Positions 26,301-35,529 of a DNA stretch of 64,000 bases are shown piece after piece. Source of the stretch: Chondrinema litorale (GTDB lineage Bacteria; Bacteroidota; Bacteroidia; Cytophagales; Flammeovirgaceae). Position numbers and translations under genes: made by a program. Under the pieces are notes generated by a model. That model was not told the DNA's origin, searched no databases, and worked only from the letters and a program-made list of their open reading frames with translations. The stretch lies in the NCBI RefSeq assembly GCF_026250525.1, contig NZ_CP111045.1, positions 124,001 to 188,000 on the forward strand. Direction: 5' to 3'. Each line of letters opens with the position of its first letter. The first letter of the stretch is position 1.

Positions 26301-28068
26301 GCTCGATGTAAATAATAAAAATCCTGATTTTTATGATGTAGCAGTAAATTTAGAGGGAGACAAAAACGAAATGGCTTTAGATGGCAGGTATTATGTGGCC
26401 GGGCCAGATTCTTCTAAAATTGCATTAAATGCTGATATAGATTATTTGGATTTAAGTATTGCTGGCGATGCCAGTGGAGGAGAACTAAAAAATGTTACCG
26501 GATATTTAGATGGTTCACTAGACATTAATGGAACCGCAGCAAAACCAGAAATTACAGGTAACCTCGATTTTAATGATTTCGAGTTTTTACTCACCTATCT
26601 CAATACCAAATTTAAAATTGATGATGAGGGGATACAATTTCAAAAAGATGGTATCTACCTCAATAGTTTCACCTTAGTTGATGAAAATAACAATGAAGCA
26701 TCGATAGATGGGAGTATAAAAGACCTCGATTTTATGGATTATGTGCTTGATTTAAAAATTAAGGCAAATCAGTTTCAGGCACTTAATACCAAGCAAGGAG
26801 AAAATGATATGTACTTCGGTAAAGTGCTACTCAATACAGATATAGATGTTGAAGGGAGTATTTTATCACCTACAGTAGATATGAACCTCGAATTGCTCAA
26901 AGGAACAGATGTAACTTATATTGTTCCAGAAGATGAGTTGGTGATTGAAGAGCAAAAAGGCATTGTGGAATTTGTACAAGTTAACCGTACTGATACACTA
27001 GAATTGATTGATTTGGATGCAGATTCGGTTTCTCAGCAAGCTCAGCTAACTGGTATAGATATCAACATGAATATCCGCATAAATCCAGATACAAAACTCA
27101 ATGTATTGATTGATGAAAAAGCAGGTGATAAGTTAGAAATTACTGGTTCTGGTGATTTAGTATTAAACATCCAGCGAAGTGGGAATATGACTTTAACCGG
27201 CCGCTACGATATTAATGGAGGTTCTTATTCACTTTCTTTCTATGGCTTAGTGAGCAAAAAATTCAGCCTTGCAGATGGTAGTTATGTACTTTGGAAAGGA
27301 GACCCATTTAATGCAGATATAGACATTCAAGCATTGTATGAGACTAGAACCTCTCCCGAAAGTTTAATGTCGAGTATTGGTGAGGATGGAAGTCAGTATC
27401 AAAAACCTCAGTTATTTCAGGTAAAGATGAATATCGATGGAGATCTTGAAAGACCGTTGATCAGTTTTGAGATGGATATACCCGAAAATGCTAGAAGCAA
27501 TGGAACTGTTTATGATGCCGTTCAGCAGCTTAACCAAACCGAATCTGAGTTGAACAAGCAGGTTTTTGCGCTATTGGTTTTAAATAGCTTTATCTCTACT
27601 AGTTCTAATGGCAATGAGATTGGCGATAATCTGGTAAGCTCTACAGCCCGAAGTAGTGTGAGTAAATTGCTTACCAATCAGCTAAACAATTTAACAGATA
27701 AATATATTAAAGGTGTACAGCTTAACTTGAATCTAGAATCTTACGGAAGTGGAAATTCTGCCGGAACAGATTTGCAAGTAGGTTTATCTAAGAGTTTGCT
27801 AGACGAGAGGGTAACAGTTGAAGTTGGAGGAAGTTATCAGTTAGAAGGTGAGCAGCAACAACAATCTGATGGAGTAAATAACTTAGTGGGTAATGTGGCA
27901 ATCGAATATAAAATTACCAAAGATGGTAGATATAGATTGAGGTTTTATCAAATGAATGAGTATGAAGGTATTCTTGACGGGCAAATTACCTCAACTGGTT
28001 TATCTATCATTTTTACAAGAGATTACGACAAACTGAAAAACCTTTTCAAGAAAGAGAAGAATGAATAA
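23335..28068 (+). CDS. tamB: TamB-like translocation and assembly module protein
   Basis: 1577 residues from a GTG start; the first residues are basic, then one membrane helix (about 12-35, ALLFLTVTILILLSIVFII). The rest is a very long repetitive beta region, with LDLDLNYETL-like strands, typical of the AsmA/TamB superfamily that forms a lipid-carrying groove across the periplasm. The C-terminal 350 residues are the TamB domain (DUF490): TGRYDINGGSYSLSFYGLVS, KFSLADGSYVLWKGDPFNAD, and a final barrel-like YRLRFYQMNEYEG. It overlaps the next gene by 8 bases (ATGAATAA), so the two are coupled. Role by family: supply of phospholipid or help in outer-membrane protein insertion. Confidence 0.93.
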   Translation: MRTNNKIYRWATKALLFLTVTILILLSIVFIILKVPAVQQSIANIAVNKLKKDLNVDIQLEGITINFPTQLALLGLYVEDQQQDSLLYCGELGVDIAFYDLLNNSINIEEVEIDDLLVNVYRQKADQKFNYEFILENFTSSDTTTQAPADTTAAPWEYNLGEFDLENIRLRYDDDSTKSNFHVDLGRLFAGFETFDLENSKIELDEVSLINSFIKAELFTDTTAVPDTSSSVVTLDIGWQIAVNSLQLENDRVIYNDVAIADTSQTTDTLPAFNPARLDFKNIALEINDFELNGEKAQCTLTNLHIEEQSGLAINNAASEILVGEMSKASLTDFLIETPNSKLTLDLDLNYETLNQLASHYEQTQIDLQLKEFKPGLEDALFFVPQLDTAISKKGVNSISLSGDLKGKLAQTLQLDNLNLRSGDSTLIQVNGEVKYPLSTDSMEFAINLDTLISTRQDLLSFLPDVSKPTGINLPTQIFATANASGSLSKAKAEVNLNTNMGGMQTTLNYRSDDSTHHFAQGEIDVKQFQIGSFLQNPSLDKLTASLDFKVNINDNAITDMQSTAVMDTFYFNGYNYANIDLKADMINDSLSYNANLDDKNLKFKLDGSSVLADLQKHHIQLNLDKLDLVKLNMSDSVTDVSGILKANASLTDVNDLNAELLISNLRFRRAGLENKVGELKAKLFQTTDSLKFVTKTELLDALIESNLNISEIYPEMESYLSQYVYMDDVEMDSIDNHYFHIDLQTKDSPLWYDLLIPSMNYMGAISLKGNYNDRKKNLDIFLKTDSVNYAGIVVDTLNFRVNGNKNKLSAGIRADKIESSLVYLSSPVIDLNFANDTAAVELAFRDSLRNPFFLIKSEISRKDSSFYVHLDSDRLLLLGKKWNIDRDNYVSIEKNSFLRTHNFRLSNGQQMLSVTQDSTSNRYDNLKIAFQNFQLENLINLIDAKQTYAKGEIEGEVLLADILTELKFDVGLDIEKLEMFEVPFGNLKLDVNNKNPDFYDVAVNLEGDKNEMALDGRYYVAGPDSSKIALNADIDYLDLSIAGDASGGELKNVTGYLDGSLDINGTAAKPEITGNLDFNDFEFLLTYLNTKFKIDDEGIQFQKDGIYLNSFTLVDENNNEASIDGSIKDLDFMDYVLDLKIKANQFQALNTKQGENDMYFGKVLLNTDIDVEGSILSPTVDMNLELLKGTDVTYIVPEDELVIEEQKGIVEFVQVNRTDTLELIDLDADSVSQQAQLTGIDINMNIRINPDTKLNVLIDEKAGDKLEITGSGDLVLNIQRSGNMTLTGRYDINGGSYSLSFYGLVSKKFSLADGSYVLWKGDPFNADIDIQALYETRTSPESLMSSIGEDGSQYQKPQLFQVKMNIDGDLERPLISFEMDIPENARSNGTVYDAVQQLNQTESELNKQVFALLVLNSFISTSSNGNEIGDNLVSSTARSSVSKLLTNQLNNLTDKYIKGVQLNLNLESYGSGNSAGTDLQVGLSKSLLDERVTVEVGGSYQLEGEQQQQSDGVNNLVGNVAIEYKITKDGRYRLRFYQMNEYEGILDGQITSTGLSIIFTRDYDKLKNLFKKEKNE

Positions 28069-30439
28069 AAAAATTGAAGACATATTGATTTTATTTAGTG
28101 GGAGATTTGGAAGAAGGTTTTTCATACTGAATAGTGCAGTTTGTGCGGCTATTTTATTGATTTGTTGGAGTTGTTCGGGATTAAAATCGCTAGAAGAAGG
28201 AGAGCAATTGCTAACGGGTTATCAAATAAAAGTAAAGAGTGATACCAGTGTGCGCACATCTTACATCACAGAAAAAGCCCTTGAAGTAGTTGAGCCCATT
28301 CCGAACGAAACCATTTTGGGTATCTTTAGACCTGGGCCATCAATTTACCACATGGCTGGTACGCCCAAAAAAGACAAAGGCTTTAAATTCTGGTTAAAAA
28401 ACAAGATTGGTAGTCCGCCAGTAAAATTAAGCGATGTAGCTATTAGCAATACAAAACTGCTTATCCAAAACCGTTTACAAAATCTGGGTTATTTTGATGT
28501 AGTGGTAGACCATGAGACGGATATCAAAAATAAAAAAGCACAAATAACTTATCAGATCAATCTGAATAAACCTTATAGAATCAGAGAAATATATTTTCCA
28601 GAAGATGAAGGCGAACTTGAGCAAAACATAAGAGAAAGTAAACAAAATACCTTGCTAGACAGTGGCCGGACTTACAATCTGGATAATCTTAAAGCAGAAA
28701 GACAGCGAATTGAAAGTTATCTAAAAAACAGAGGCTATTTCTATTATAATTCTGATTATCTGGTATTTAAAGCAGACTCATCTATTGGTAATAGAAATGT
28801 AGATTTATACCTCCGATTAAAGACCTCGACACCCAAGGAAGCGCGAATAGGTTACAAAATTAAATCAGTTGATGTTTCTATAAAAAGAGGTAAAGCATTA
28901 GGTAATAATTTCGCTGCTGAAGATTCACTCGCAGTATCTTCTACTGATACTGTTGACTATGAAGATGTAAACTTTATATCAAAAGAAGAACTCTTTAAGC
29001 CTAAAGTTCTTTCCAGGTACATTTATATAGATAAAGGTGAGACTTTTAACTATGCAGATTATCTGGAAACGCTCAATAAGTTAATAGACTTGGAAGTGTT
29101 TCGCTTTGTAAATGTGCGATTCGATCCACAAGACACCATGTCTCAAACACTCGACACAGATATTTCTCTGATAAGTTTGCCTAAGAAAAACTTGCGAGTT
29201 GCTTTCGGTCCTGTTTCCCGATCTAACAACTTTGTTGGTTCTGAGCTAACAGCGAGTTTTAGAAACAGAAATGTATTTAGAGGAGCAGAAGAGTTTACTT
29301 TAAACTTGAATTCTGGCTTTGAAACACAGCTAAATACAGAACAAGCTGCGGTTAATTCTATCACTTTTGGTTTGGAGTTGGCATTGAATATTCCAAGGTT
29401 TATGACGCCATTTCCGATCAATAAATATTCAGACCGATACATTCCCCGAACATCTTTTAGTGTAGGCTACGATTACCAGAAAAGAACCAATTACTTCGAG
29501 CTCAATAGTTTTAATTTGGGTTATGGTTATCGATGGAAAGAAACTTCAACCCGGAGGCACGAATTTAATCTGGTAGCTATAGAATATAACCGATTGGGTT
29601 ACACTTCAGAAGAGTTTAATCAGATACTTGAAGAGAATGAGCTATTAAAAACCAGTTTCGAAGATCAGTTTATATTAGGTACAAATTACAATTTCTATTA
29701 CGATAATGCTGGCGAAGAAAGTAAAACCAGATTTTATTGGAACCCTAGTATCGACATATCTGGTAATTTAATGAGTGCCGTACAAGGTTTAATTGATGGA
29801 AGTAGTGGCTCAGAAGAAGATGACCAGAAATATATTTTAGGACTGCCTTATGCCCAATACTTTAAACTAAATTCAGATTTACGCTTTTTTTATAAACTAA
29901 ATAGAAGGTTAACTGTAGCCACACGCTTGCTTACAGGTATGGGAAAACCTTATGGTAATTCAGAAGTGTTGCCTTACAAAAAGCAATTTTTTATTGGTGG
30001 TACAAACAGTATAAGAGCATTTCAGGCAAGATCGCTCGGGCCGGGTACGTATACACCAGAAGACGATAATTCCAACTATTTATACTTCGACCAAACAGGT
30101 GATATTAAGCTAGAAGCCAATGCCGAATTGAGATTCGATATCTATGGTTACTTGAAAGGAGCTGTGTTTGTAGATGCCGGTAATATCTGGACATTTAATA
30201 CAGATGCAGATAGACCCGGTTCTCAATTCGAAGTGAATGAATTTTATAAACAACTAGCTATCGGAACTGGTTTAGGAATAAGAGTGGATGCTTCATTTTT
30301 TGTATTAAGAGCAGATTGGGGACTTCCATTAAGAAACCCAGCAGAAACTGATAGTCCTTGGGTTATTAAAAACTTTGGAAGTAGTGAGTGGAGAAAAGAT
30401 AAAATTATTTTGAACATCGCTATTGGCTATCCTTTCTAA
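28061..30439 (+). CDS. tamL: TamL-type Omp85 outer-membrane protein (lipidated TamA/BamA relative)
   Basis: 792 residues. After a long basic start, a hydrophobic stretch (ILNSAVCAAILLICWSC, lipid cysteine at about residue 38) is followed by SGLKSLEEGEQLLTG, the usual opening of Bacteroidota TamL, the lipidated TamA variant. POTRA-like repeats follow (LIQNRLQNLGYFDVVVD; IESYLKNRGYFYYNSDYLVF; ETLNKLIDLEVFRFVNVRF), then a C-terminal Omp85 barrel with PYKKQFFIGGTNSIRAFQAR (the VRGF/Y-type motif) and the end NIAIGYPF with terminal Phe. The start codon lies inside the tamB end, so the two make a TamB-TamL pair that should span the envelope. Confidence 0.93.
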   Translation: MNKKIEDILILFSGRFGRRFFILNSAVCAAILLICWSCSGLKSLEEGEQLLTGYQIKVKSDTSVRTSYITEKALEVVEPIPNETILGIFRPGPSIYHMAGTPKKDKGFKFWLKNKIGSPPVKLSDVAISNTKLLIQNRLQNLGYFDVVVDHETDIKNKKAQITYQINLNKPYRIREIYFPEDEGELEQNIRESKQNTLLDSGRTYNLDNLKAERQRIESYLKNRGYFYYNSDYLVFKADSSIGNRNVDLYLRLKTSTPKEARIGYKIKSVDVSIKRGKALGNNFAAEDSLAVSSTDTVDYEDVNFISKEELFKPKVLSRYIYIDKGETFNYADYLETLNKLIDLEVFRFVNVRFDPQDTMSQTLDTDISLISLPKKNLRVAFGPVSRSNNFVGSELTASFRNRNVFRGAEEFTLNLNSGFETQLNTEQAAVNSITFGLELALNIPRFMTPFPINKYSDRYIPRTSFSVGYDYQKRTNYFELNSFNLGYGYRWKETSTRRHEFNLVAIEYNRLGYTSEEFNQILEENELLKTSFEDQFILGTNYNFYYDNAGEESKTRFYWNPSIDISGNLMSAVQGLIDGSSGSEEDDQKYILGLPYAQYFKLNSDLRFFYKLNRRLTVATRLLTGMGKPYGNSEVLPYKKQFFIGGTNSIRAFQARSLGPGTYTPEDDNSNYLYFDQTGDIKLEANAELRFDIYGYLKGAVFVDAGNIWTFNTDADRPGSQFEVNEFYKQLAIGTGLGIRVDASFFVLRADWGLPLRNPAETDSPWVIKNFGSSEWRKDKIILNIAIGYPF

Positions 30440-30544
30440 AAAGAATACCTACTGCTACTGGCAAACGATAGAAAAATACTCTTCTGGCGTTTCGCTATTA
30501 TTTTAAATAGTGCTGATACTTAGTATAAAATTAATTTTACCAAT

Positions 30545-32761
30545 GTGAAAAAAAAGAAAAGGCTATATATTGTATTAGGTGTTTTGGTGTTACTCACGGT
30601 AGCGTATCAAGGGGTGCTCTTTTTTATTGAGCCTATTTTAGAAAATCGCTTACACGCCTTTTTAGATGATAATCCTGATTTAGACCATGTTTACGATTTC
30701 GAGCGAATTAAACTAAACATGGTAACCACTACGCTAGAAGTTGTTGATCTTACAGTAAAACCCAAAGAAGCTACTCTAGATAGCCTTAAAGATTATCAAA
30801 GAAGTAATGCCATTAACATCGAAAATGCAAACATCATTATTTCTGGTGTACCAGTCTGGAAATACTTCTTCTCAAAAGAGTTGATTATCAACGAAATAAT
30901 TATTGATAACCCAAAAGTAAAAGTTTATTTCACCAACAAAAGTGACTCTCCGGGAAATACAGTGCTAATGCAGGAGATATTTTCAAACCTGTTGAATAAA
31001 GGTGAAATTAAACGTTTCAGACTCAATCAAGCAACTTTTGAGGTTTTTGATATTGATAAAGAAAAGCCTCTTTTCTATACAGACTCGGTCTTTGTTTTGT
31101 TTGAAAATGCCATGGTAGACAAAAAAACGCTGCAATATATGATGGGGATGGATTTTGAGAAAATGGCATTGAATAGTGCAGGGTTTAAAATCGCCATAGA
31201 TAGTAATTATACCATTTCATCAGAAAGTATTTTTATCCAAGCTTTTTCATCCAAAAACAAGCCTAAAGATGCAGAAGCAGGAATGTTTATTAAGAAGTTT
31301 AAGCTAACTCCTGATGAAGATGTATTGAAAAACCTAAACCGTTCTAAAGTTCGCTCACTTACTAGATTAAGTGTAGAAAATGTGAAACTGGAAGAGCTTG
31401 AGTTTGAGAAGTTTTTCCAAGAAAGAGATTTAAGGTTTAAGAGCTTTGTACTAGAAAAACCGGTGGTTAACGAGTTTGTAAATACCAAATCTAGAGAAAA
31501 GGCCAATCCTGACCCAATAGGTAAAAAATTAGAAAACTTTCTGGCAAAGCTCAATTTTGAGCGATTATTAATGTCTGATGCAAATGTTACAGTGCGAGAT
31601 ATTAATAAGAAAGAACCATTACTATACTTGTTAGATGCAGATTTGGAAGTACAAGGACTTCAACTTAGCGCCGACAATTTAGATGAAAAATCTATCAACC
31701 CAGCATTTGAGAAAGCAATCTTTGATGCAGATAGCATTAGCTCAATGGTTTCAGAGTTATATACTCTTAGCGGCAAAAACCTAAAAGTTGATGCTAAAAA
31801 TAGATCATTAGCAGTACAGAAATTATACATCAAATCACTCTATTCAAAAACAGAATATCAAAAGCATATCCCTACAGAAAAAGACTGGTTCTCTGGTGAA
31901 GTTTCTTCTGTAAAAGTGCAAGGGTTTAATTTAGATGAACTTTATAATTCATTGTCTTTCTATGCAAATTCTTTATCACTCGATAAATTAGACTTACATA
32001 TTTATAGAGACAAGAGTTTACCAGACAATACCAAATTTAAACCTTTGCCTCAGCAGTTTTTAAAAGAATTGCCCTTTAACCTGAGAATAGATTCTTTGCT
32101 TTCTACCAACATGGAAATTACCTACGAGCAGGTGGGACATGCCAAAAATGAAGAATTACCCGGAAAAGCTACTTTAGATCAAATGAAGGTTTGGGGTAGT
32201 AATATAACCAATGCGAAAGAGTATATCAGAAAAAATCCAGTAATGTCGCTTAATATGGATGCCATGCTTTTTAGAACCAACAGACTTAAAGCCAACTACA
32301 ATTTCTATCTAAACGACTACAAAAATAAGTTTACATTAAAGGGAAACATGCAAGCGTGTTCAGCAACTACTTTTAGTCCTTTATTGGAAAGCATGATGAT
32401 GATTAAAGTATCTTCTGGTTACATCAACGATTTTAAGTTTGATTTTACCGCTAATGATGATCAACTGACTGGCAAAGTAAACATTGAATACCGAAACATG
32501 GAGGTAGAAGTTTTGAACAATAACGATCCCGATAAATCTTCTGGCTTTTTGAGTTTTGTTTCAAACAGTTTGGTGAAAAAAGATAACCTTAGAAGCGAGC
32601 GAAATTTTAAAGTGGGAGAGGTAACAGTAGAAAGACCTAAAAATAAATCTTTCATCAATTATTCACTTAGAGGATTGAAAGATGGCATTATGTACACCAT
32701 GGTTCCTGTGAGTAAAATCAAGAAGATTTTTAAGAATAACAACAAGAAAAAATCTGATTGA
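30545..32761 (+). CDS. AsmA-like membrane-anchored protein
   Basis: 738 residues starting at GTG 30545, followed by KKKKR and one membrane helix (about 7-26, LYIVLGVLVLLTVAYQGVLFF). The rest is a periplasmic repetitive beta protein: RIKLNMVTTTLEVVDLTVK, NIENANIIISGVP, INEIIIDNPKVKVYF. This pattern of an anchor helix, then 'domain-of-AsmA' strands with phrases such as IIIDNPKVKV, is that of the AsmA/DUF748 group. It follows tamB-tamL by 105 bases on the same strand and probably belongs to the same envelope-lipid function. No catalytic site is expected in this family. Confidence 0.78.
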   Translation: MKKKKRLYIVLGVLVLLTVAYQGVLFFIEPILENRLHAFLDDNPDLDHVYDFERIKLNMVTTTLEVVDLTVKPKEATLDSLKDYQRSNAINIENANIIISGVPVWKYFFSKELIINEIIIDNPKVKVYFTNKSDSPGNTVLMQEIFSNLLNKGEIKRFRLNQATFEVFDIDKEKPLFYTDSVFVLFENAMVDKKTLQYMMGMDFEKMALNSAGFKIAIDSNYTISSESIFIQAFSSKNKPKDAEAGMFIKKFKLTPDEDVLKNLNRSKVRSLTRLSVENVKLEELEFEKFFQERDLRFKSFVLEKPVVNEFVNTKSREKANPDPIGKKLENFLAKLNFERLLMSDANVTVRDINKKEPLLYLLDADLEVQGLQLSADNLDEKSINPAFEKAIFDADSISSMVSELYTLSGKNLKVDAKNRSLAVQKLYIKSLYSKTEYQKHIPTEKDWFSGEVSSVKVQGFNLDELYNSLSFYANSLSLDKLDLHIYRDKSLPDNTKFKPLPQQFLKELPFNLRIDSLLSTNMEITYEQVGHAKNEELPGKATLDQMKVWGSNITNAKEYIRKNPVMSLNMDAMLFRTNRLKANYNFYLNDYKNKFTLKGNMQACSATTFSPLLESMMMIKVSSGYINDFKFDFTANDDQLTGKVNIEYRNMEVEVLNNNDPDKSSGFLSFVSNSLVKKDNLRSERNFKVGEVTVERPKNKSFINYSLRGLKDGIMYTMVPVSKIKKIFKNNNKKKSD

Positions 32762-32890
32762 TCCACTTTGAAGCAAAGGCTTTTCAGTTTCATAATTTAT
32801 TAATAACTACCTGTCTGTTTTACAGTCTTAATCTGGTTATTTACTTCATTATAGTATAATATTGAAGAAAGATAACAATCGAGAAAGACT

Positions 32891-34696
32891 ATGAAAAAAC
32901 TAACAATTATTTTACTGGGCATTTTTTATACAACCTTACTTACAGCCCAAACTCCGCTAATTACCAATGTGCCAAATCGCGAAAGCCAAAGTCTTGATGG
33001 AACATGGCATTACATTATCGATCCACTAGAAAATGGTTATTACGATTATAGAAGAACGCCTTTCGATAATTACGAAAACCCGGGCAGCAGTGCTTATTTC
33101 ACTAATACAAAACCTTCGTCTAAAAAAGATAGAGTAGAATACGACTTTGAGCATTCGCCTACATTAATGGTTCCTGGCGATTGGAACACACAAGAAGAGC
33201 AACTTTTCTGGTACGAGGGTACAATCTGGTATCAGAGAGATTTCACTTATTCTAAGCCAACTGGTAAAAGAACTTACTTATACCTCGGTGCAGCCAATTA
33301 CGAAACGCATGTTTATGTAAATGGCAAAAAAGTAGGTAGCCATACCGGTGGTTTTACACCTTTCAATTTTGATGTAACCGATATCTTAAAAGAGGGTGAT
33401 AACTTTATTGTAGTTAAGGTAGATGATACTAGAAAGAAAGAAGCAGTTCCCACTGTAGCGACTGACTGGTGGAACTACGGAGGAATTACCAGAAGTGTAA
33501 AATTGGTGGAAGTACCAACAACATTCATCCGTGATTTTAAAGTGCAATTAACCAAAGGAAGCAGCAATGAGCTAAGTGGTTATGTGCAACTCGATGGAGA
33601 TGTAGCTTCTAAAGAAGTGAAAGTTAGTATTCCAGAGCTTAAAATCGAAAAAACAGTTACTACCAATGCAGAAGGTAAAGCTGAGTTTAGTATGGTGGCT
33701 AAAAAACTGACTTTGTGGGATACCAACAATCCGAAATTGTATGATGTGCAATTGGAATCTGGCGAAGACAAAATTGCTGACCAGATTGGTTTTAGAACCA
33801 TAGAAGTACAAGGGCAAGATATTTTGCTAAACGGCAAAAAGGTTTTCTTAAAAGGTATTTGCATGCACGAAGAAAATCCGATTAGAGGTAGAAGAAATTA
33901 CAGTGAAGCAGATGCGCAAATGATGTTTAATTGGGTGAAAGAATTAGGTGCTAACTTTGTGAGATTAGCACACTATCCGCACAACGAAAACATGCCGAGG
34001 TTAGCAGATAAGTTAGGTATTTTACTTTGGGAAGAAGTGCCAGTTTACTGGACAATCCAATGGGAGAATGAGGCGACTTACAACAATGCTAAGAATCAAT
34101 TAACAGAGTTGATTACCAGAGATAAAAACCGTGCAGCAGTTATTATTTGGAGTATGGCAAACGAAACTCCGGTAAGTGAGCCAAGAAACAAATTCTTGAA
34201 AAACATGGTGGAAACTGCCAGAGGTTTAGATAACACCAGGTTGATTAGTGCGGCAATGGAAGTGCATTCTGAAGGTTTAACTAAGATTTTAGACGATCCA
34301 TTCGGTGAGTACACAGACATTATCAGTTTTAATCAATATCATGGTTGGTATGGTGGCAATCCAGACGATTTTGCTAAACTAGATTGGAAGATCAAATACA
34401 ACAAGCCAGTTGTAATAAGCGAATGGGGTGGAGGTGCTCAATATGGTTACCATGCAGATAAAGAAACAGTATGGAGCGAAGAGTTTCAAGAGAATTTGTA
34501 TGAGAAAACCATTGCTGGTTTAGATAACATTCCGGGTTTTAGCGGTTGCACTCCTTGGATTCTGGCTGACTTCCGTTCGCCAAGAAGACCTTTGGCCATC
34601 AGACAAGATATGTGGAACAGAAAAGGAATTATTTCTGAAGGTGGCAACAAGAAAAAAGCTTTCTATGTGCTGAAAGATTATTACAAAACAAAGTAA
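32891..34696 (+). CDS. Secreted glycoside hydrolase family 2 enzyme (beta-glucuronidase-like)
   Basis: 601 residues with a signal peptide (to LLTAQ, residue 20). Three GH2 parts follow: jelly-roll sugar-binding domain (about 30-205: SLDGTWHYIIDP, MVPGDWNTQ, WYQRDF, YVNGKKVGSHTGGFTPFNFD), Ig-like domain (about 210-305) and TIM barrel (about 306-600). Catalytic residues are visible: acid/base E425 in WSMANETP and nucleophile E511 in ISEWGGGA. FLKGICMHEENP and FVRLAHYPH are the usual GH2 substrate-site strings. The size and sequence style resemble beta-glucuronidase or beta-galactosidase; the sugar cannot be decided from sequence alone. It is first in an operon with a CE4-like protein and a GH9. 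Confidence 0.93.
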   Translation: MKKLTIILLGIFYTTLLTAQTPLITNVPNRESQSLDGTWHYIIDPLENGYYDYRRTPFDNYENPGSSAYFTNTKPSSKKDRVEYDFEHSPTLMVPGDWNTQEEQLFWYEGTIWYQRDFTYSKPTGKRTYLYLGAANYETHVYVNGKKVGSHTGGFTPFNFDVTDILKEGDNFIVVKVDDTRKKEAVPTVATDWWNYGGITRSVKLVEVPTTFIRDFKVQLTKGSSNELSGYVQLDGDVASKEVKVSIPELKIEKTVTTNAEGKAEFSMVAKKLTLWDTNNPKLYDVQLESGEDKIADQIGFRTIEVQGQDILLNGKKVFLKGICMHEENPIRGRRNYSEADAQMMFNWVKELGANFVRLAHYPHNENMPRLADKLGILLWEEVPVYWTIQWENEATYNNAKNQLTELITRDKNRAAVIIWSMANETPVSEPRNKFLKNMVETARGLDNTRLISAAMEVHSEGLTKILDDPFGEYTDIISFNQYHGWYGGNPDDFAKLDWKIKYNKPVVISEWGGGAQYGYHADKETVWSEEFQENLYEKTIAGLDNIPGFSGCTPWILADFRSPRRPLAIRQDMWNRKGIISEGGNKKKAFYVLKDYYKTK

Positions 34697-34705
34697 TAAC
34701 TCAAC

Positions 34706-35497
34706 ATGAATGTGAAAGCAATCATTTTCCTGTGTATTTCAGCTTTTGTAATTTTTAATAGAGAAGCCTTTTCTCAAGATTATTGTCAAAAGTTTGAATG
34801 CTATCAGGAAGCTGTAATTAAAGGAGACACCAGACTGAAAAAGCTCAGTCTGGTGTTTACTGGTCATACATTTGCAGAAGGAGGCGAACATGTTTTGCAG
34901 GTCTTAAATAAGCAAGACATAAAAGGTGCTTTCTTTTTTACAGGAGATTTTTATCGAAATCCAGATTTTAAAGAATTAATACAAAAACTACATCGCAATG
35001 GACATTATTTGGGTGCTCACTCAGATAAACATTTGCTGTATTGCGATTGGACAAAGCGTGATAGTTTGCTAGTAAGCAAAGCAGTTTTTCAAAAAGATTT
35101 GAAAGACAATTATGCCGAAATGAAGCGGTTCGGCATTGATAAAACCGATGCGCCATTTTTTCTCCCACCATACGAATGGTATAACCAATCCATCAGTAAT
35201 TGGACAAGCGAAATGGATTTGCAATTGATTAACTTTAGTTCTGGAACTAGATCAAATGCAGATTATACCACACCAGATATGAAGAATTATCTATCTAGTG
35301 ACCAGATTTTTAACAGTATCATTCAATATGAAAAAGAAAGCCAAACAGGCTTAAATGGCTTTATGTTGCTCATTCATGTAGGTACTGCCCCAGAAAGAAC
35401 CGATAAATTCTATCATCAACTCGAAAAGCTAATTGATACTTTACAAGCGAAGAATTATCAACTTGTACCATTAACCGAACTCCTCAAACTACCTTAA
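34706..35497 (+). CDS. Polysaccharide-deacetylase-like (NodB/CE4) protein with altered first motif
   Basis: 263 residues with a signal peptide (to FSQ, residue 24). The NodB fold is evident: GAFFFTGDFYR, the metal-binding HSDKH (H105, H109) in GAHSDKHLLYCDW, FFLPPYEWYN and the late LLIHVGTAPERTDKFY (H224). However, motif 1, normally TFDD with the catalytic and metal-binding aspartates, here reads FTGHTFAEGG, so both aspartates are replaced (H54 may take one place). I recall similar NodB-like proteins next to GH9 genes in other Bacteroidota with the same change. Activity is therefore doubtful or different. It begins 9 bases after the GH2 gene. Confidence 0.82.
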   Translation: MNVKAIIFLCISAFVIFNREAFSQDYCQKFECYQEAVIKGDTRLKKLSLVFTGHTFAEGGEHVLQVLNKQDIKGAFFFTGDFYRNPDFKELIQKLHRNGHYLGAHSDKHLLYCDWTKRDSLLVSKAVFQKDLKDNYAEMKRFGIDKTDAPFFLPPYEWYNQSISNWTSEMDLQLINFSSGTRSNADYTTPDMKNYLSSDQIFNSIIQYEKESQTGLNGFMLLIHVGTAPERTDKFYHQLEKLIDTLQAKNYQLVPLTELLKLP

Positions 35498-35529
35498 AAA
35501 TTACCGAAACTTACAAAATACTTTATCCT

